This document shows, one piece after another, positions 33,177 to 35,374 of a stretch of 35,374 nt of DNA; the stretch's first letter is position 1, and every line of letters begins with the position of its first letter. Source of the DNA: Nanoarchaeota archaeon (GTDB lineage Archaea > EX4484-52 > LFW-46); the NCBI GenBank assembly GCA_018897155.1, contig JAHILE010000050.1, positions 1-35,374 of the forward strand, read 5' to 3'. The translations under genes were made by a program, and so were the position numbers. The notes beneath the pieces were generated by a model, which was not told the DNA's origin, did not search any database, and worked only from the letters and a program-made list of their open reading frames with translations.

Positions 33177-34163
33177 ATGGTTATCGATTTTGAAACTCAT
33201 CTCGCTCCGCTTCGCTCGCTTGAAGCTTTTGAGGGTTCTAAACCTCAAAAAGAAATTAAACTCGCGCTTGATGCGCACAAGCCAAAACGCGTTCTCATAC
33301 AGGCACCGGAAGGCCTGAAAACCCGGATGCAGGAGATTGCGAAAGCTATTGATGCGCGCAAAATCGAAACAGTCATCTGGATAGAGCCCTGTTTTGGTGC
33401 ATGCGACATTCCAGATTATGCGGCAAAGGCTTTCGGCTGCGATTTAATAATTCACATAGGACACGCTCCGATGGGCGTCAAAAGTGAAGTGCCTGTCGCA
33501 TATATTGAATATTCGATGAATGCGGATTTCGAAAAAATCCTTCTTAAAAACGCTTCAGCGCTTTCGAAATACAAGTCAATCGGCATCATTACAACAGTCC
33601 AATATGTTGGAGATATCGAAAAAGCAAAAGAATTTCTTGAAAAAAGCGGCAAAGAAGTTTTTGTCGGAAAGTCAAAGTCTCTGAAATACGCCGGACAGGT
33701 TTTGGGATGCGATGTGGCTGCGGCGCAATCCGTTGAAAAAGACGTTAATGCGTTTGTATTTCTTGGCTCCGGAAGATTTCATGCTCTTGGCGTGCTGAAA
33801 AAAACAAAAAAGCCAGTGCTTATCGTAGATGTCGAAAGCGGCGCGATTATCGACATATCATCCGAGCGGGCGCTGATTGAAAAAAAGCGCATCCTTCTTA
33901 ACATAAAATTCAGGGAAGCGAAAAAAGCAGGGCTTCTTCTGTCATCGAAAAAAGGGCAGCATAGCGGAAAAGATATATTCGCTCTAAAGGAGAAAATTGA
34001 AGCGCTTGGCAAAACTGTAGATATTATCGCAGCGGATTATGTTTCGCCGGAAAAAATACTTGGCATGAAATTCGACATTCTTGTAAACTGCGCATGCTCG
34101 CGCATTGAGGATGACCTGGTTTTTAAAGAGCCTGTGATAAATGCTGATGAGATTGAATTTTGA
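33177..34163 (+). CDS. dph2: Diphthamide synthase subunit Dph2
   Basis: Radical SAM-type [4Fe-4S] enzyme that transfers the 3-amino-3-carboxypropyl group to His of elongation factor aEF2. The three cluster cysteines are C72 in PCFGACD (with C76), C178 in VLGCDVAAA and C307 in VNCACSRIEDD. The N-terminal family block KRVLIQAPEGLK is at 38-49. The 328-residue length is normal for archaeal Dph2. Residues about 8-25 (LAPLRSLEAFEGSKPQ) are extra relative to the family and are encoded by a hairpin-GCTT-hairpin unit. A TATA-like CTTTAAATATTT lies upstream. Confidence 0.93.
   Translation: MVIDFETHLAPLRSLEAFEGSKPQKEIKLALDAHKPKRVLIQAPEGLKTRMQEIAKAIDARKIETVIWIEPCFGACDIPDYAAKAFGCDLIIHIGHAPMGVKSEVPVAYIEYSMNADFEKILLKNASALSKYKSIGIITTVQYVGDIEKAKEFLEKSGKEVFVGKSKSLKYAGQVLGCDVAAAQSVEKDVNAFVFLGSGRFHALGVLKKTKKPVLIVDVESGAIIDISSERALIEKKRILLNIKFREAKKAGLLLSSKKGQHSGKDIFALKEKIEALGKTVDIIAADYVSPEKILGMKFDILVNCACSRIEDDLVFKEPVINADEIEF
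33209..33250 (+). repeat. Hairpin-GCTT-hairpin unit inside dph2
   Basis: GCTTC (33209-33213)/GAAGC (33222-33226), GCTT (33225-33228), then TTTTGAGG (33227-33234)/CCTCAAAA (33243-33250). The second hairpin has the same TTGAGG/CCTCAA arms as the rRNA leader unit at 21416-21435. The reading frame stays open through it. Confidence 0.65.
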
Positions 34164-34235
34164 TTAATTAAAATTTTGCTTCAATACTATTAAAAGGGAT
34201 TTATATATTTCTAGCGACAACTAAAAACGGATTCA

Positions 34236-34392
34236 GGGTCCGTAGCTCAGTTAGGATAGAGCGAATGGCTTCGACGTGCGCGCAATAGTTATTGACCTTT
34301 TGCGCGAATAAAGAAACCATTAGGTCGAGGGTTCAAATCGGTTATTTTTCTTACAAAGAAGAAAAGAAATCGTGAAAATCCCTCCGGACTCG
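34236..34392 (+). tRNA. tRNA-Arg (UCG) with two introns
   Basis: Acceptor GGGTCCG/CGGACTC, discriminator G (34392), D stem GCTC/GAGC, anticodon stem AATGG/CCATT, anticodon TCG (34271-34273), T stem GAGGG/CCCTC. Intron 1 (34275-34315, 41 nt) is at 37/38: core CTT/AAG plus a C-A mismatch, bulges GAC and AAA. Intron 2 (34338-34378, 41 nt) is in the T-loop at 59/60: core TTCA/TGAA, bulges AAT and AAT, inner CGGTT/AATCG, outer T stem; a perfect BHB. The spliced product is 75 nt with T-loop TTCAAAT. A T-run follows. Confidence 0.94.
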
Positions 34393-34524
34393 CTTATTTT
34401 TTTATCAATATGATGCATTCTCTTTTGTTATATGCTCTTCAATACATATGTCTTGATTGCTATTTATCAAAATCTCAATCAAAGTTGTGTGTGTATATAT
34501 AAGCTGTTCTTTACAATAGAGCAT
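34393..34524 (+). promoter_or_regulatory. Intergenic with TATA box for a tiny ORF
   Basis: T-rich tRNA end (34396-34405), then GTGTATATATAAGC (about 34491-34504), a strong TATA box whose expected start site coincides with ATG 34525. Confidence 0.4.
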
Positions 34525-34614
34525 ATGCAAAACTGGCAGGCACTCGCATTAAAAAAACAGACGCAGCTAAGCATATTTTCAAAGAAAGCAGAACCTGTCG
34601 CAAATGTTTCTTAA
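34525..34614 (+). CDS. Possible leaderless 29-residue peptide
   Basis: ATG 34525 to TAA 34612-34614; the peptide begins MQNWQALALKKQTQLS and has no known family. Its start lies about 27 bp from the centre of a strong TATA box, the normal spacing for leaderless archaeal mRNAs. The same TATA box could instead serve a non-coding RNA. The following 95 bases lead to lemA with its own TATA-like AAAAGTATATAAGC. Confidence 0.3.
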   Translation: MQNWQALALKKQTQLSIFSKKAEPVANVS

Positions 34615-34709
34615 GCAATTCTGTTTTGGTTTTATTTCGCACACGCTAATCTAAATCCGTTTTTTGTCGAACTTTAAAAGTATATAAGCTTTAATGAGCA
34701 ATATACTTT

Positions 34710-35255
34710 ATGGCAGTTGAAACAATAATTCTAGGCTTGATTGTGTTGCTTGTAGTAATAGCAATATACTATCTTAATCGCATCAATATTCTTTCAAACC
34801 GTATAGATAACGCTTGGGCGCAGATAGACGTCCAATTAAAGAAGCGGGCGGATCTTGTGCCAAATCTTATTGAGACCGTTAAGGGCTACATGAAACATGA
34901 GAAATCGGTCTTTAAGGAAGTTTCTGATGCCAGAAAGGCCATGATGGGTGCGCAAACTCCCCAGGACAAGGCAAAGGCAGGAAATGTGCTTGCCGGTGCG
35001 TTAAAGTCAATTTTCGCGCTTTCTGAAAATTATCCAACACTTAAGGCAAACGAGAATTTCAAAATGCTTCAGGAAGAGCTTTCAGGCATTGAGAACAAGA
35101 TTGCCTATGCACGGCAATTTTTCAATGATTCTGTTCTTGAATACAACAACCTCGTGACCACAATACCCGGCAGCTACTTTGCATTCGGAAAATCTCCGAA
35201 GAAGTTCTTGGAAATTGAGGAAGTGGAAAGAAAACCGGTTAAAGTGGCGTTTTAA
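34710..35255 (+). CDS. lemA: LemA family protein
   Basis: 181 residues. One N-terminal membrane helix (about 5-23, IILGLIVLLVVIAIYYLN) followed by the long LemA helices: NRIDNAWAQIDVQLKKRADLVPNLIETVKGY is diagnostic, and NDSVLEYNNLVTTIPGSYFA is the conserved end block. LemA proteins are membrane-anchored helical bundles often next to a M48 protease or a TPM-domain gene; no such gene lies within the remaining window. TATA-like AGTATATAAGC about 25-35 nt upstream. Confidence 0.95.
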   Translation: MAVETIILGLIVLLVVIAIYYLNRINILSNRIDNAWAQIDVQLKKRADLVPNLIETVKGYMKHEKSVFKEVSDARKAMMGAQTPQDKAKAGNVLAGALKSIFALSENYPTLKANENFKMLQEELSGIENKIAYARQFFNDSVLEYNNLVTTIPGSYFAFGKSPKKFLEIEEVERKPVKVAF

Positions 35256-35274
35256 ATAGTGCTTAAGTACACTT

Positions 35275-35374
35275 TCAACTAAATGATAGCTCTTTTTCTA
35301 TGTATGCGCCGATAGCATTCATGCCTTCTCTTACAGTTTGAAAATCGCTGTTGTTCAAAACAAATCGTTGTATC
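35275..35374 (-). CDS. C-terminus of a minus-strand gene (partial)
   Basis: Reading the minus strand from the window edge, one frame is open to TGA (35275-35277 in complement) and gives 32 residues ending RFVLNNSDFQTVREGMNAIG-AYIEKELSFS. The composition looks like a genuine helical protein end. The product cannot be identified from this fragment. Convergent with lemA, about 20 nt apart. Confidence 0.5.
   Translation of the reverse strand, partial: IQRFVLNNSDFQTVREGMNAIGAYIEKELSFS

Noticed and set aside
34432-34614. 60-codon ORF before lemA
   Set aside because: Its 5' half overlaps a strong TATA box and reads as AT-rich spacer; only the part from 34525 is kept as a low-confidence leaderless ORF.

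Overview
The window is archaeal. The 16S rRNA has the archaeal 5' end and a CACCTCC anti-Shine-Dalgarno tail. Archaeal marker proteins include Nmd3, aIF1A, an archaeo-eukaryotic primase, SepF, a UPF0147 protein and Dph2. Many genes have a TATA box about 25 nt before a start codon, so short or absent leaders are common. A single-chain PriS-PriL primase together with bacterial-type GrpE/DnaK suggests a DPANN lineage (Diapherotrites or Micrarchaeota-like). That placement is inference; no tree was built.

Layout. 1-6112: C-terminus of a secreted pilin-like protein, nmd3-aIF1A, a repeat-containing surface protein, the fused primase, a methyltransferase, and a winged-helix regulator beside a 19-bp palindrome. 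6176-11103: grpE and dnaK, separated by a nuclease-like unknown, a HEPN/MNT pair and a HAD-like gene, with a possible relic of a dnaK start at 7470. 11178-17293: purine cluster purN-purQ-purSL (minus strand) and divergent purM. 17336-20971: cytidylate kinase, membrane protein, UPF0147, sepF, an unknown and a P-loop kinase preceded by a 39-nt copy of 23S rRNA sequence. 20972-27770: rRNA operon 16S - tRNA-Ala - small zinc-ribbon ORF - 23S, with no 5S seen. 27826-35374: small proteins, thioredoxin reductase, ferredoxin, rubrerythrin and malic enzyme (redox group), two unknowns, dph2, a tRNA-Arg with two introns, lemA, and the end of a minus-strand gene.

The most unusual content is in the RNA genes. 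The 16S gene is interrupted four times. Three insertions (43, 95 and 151 nt) fit the bulge-helix-bulge (BHB) splicing motif closely, and removing them restores conserved 16S sequence. The fourth (49 nt) fits a looser version. Two introns flank an exon of only 13 nt. The 23S gene carries insertions of about 367 and 79 nt. tRNA-Arg(UCG) has introns at 37/38 and, with a perfect BHB, at 59/60 in the T-loop; tRNA-Ala(UGC) has one intron. None of the introns has room for a homing endonuclease. The rRNA leader, introns and spacers also carry a recurring unit made of hairpin - GCTT - hairpin. Similar units occur in the 5' coding part of dph2, in a small ORF before the MNT gene, and (with GCCT) in the sepF leader. 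I regard this unit family, the micro-introns and the 23S-derived fragment as the best candidates for undescribed biology.
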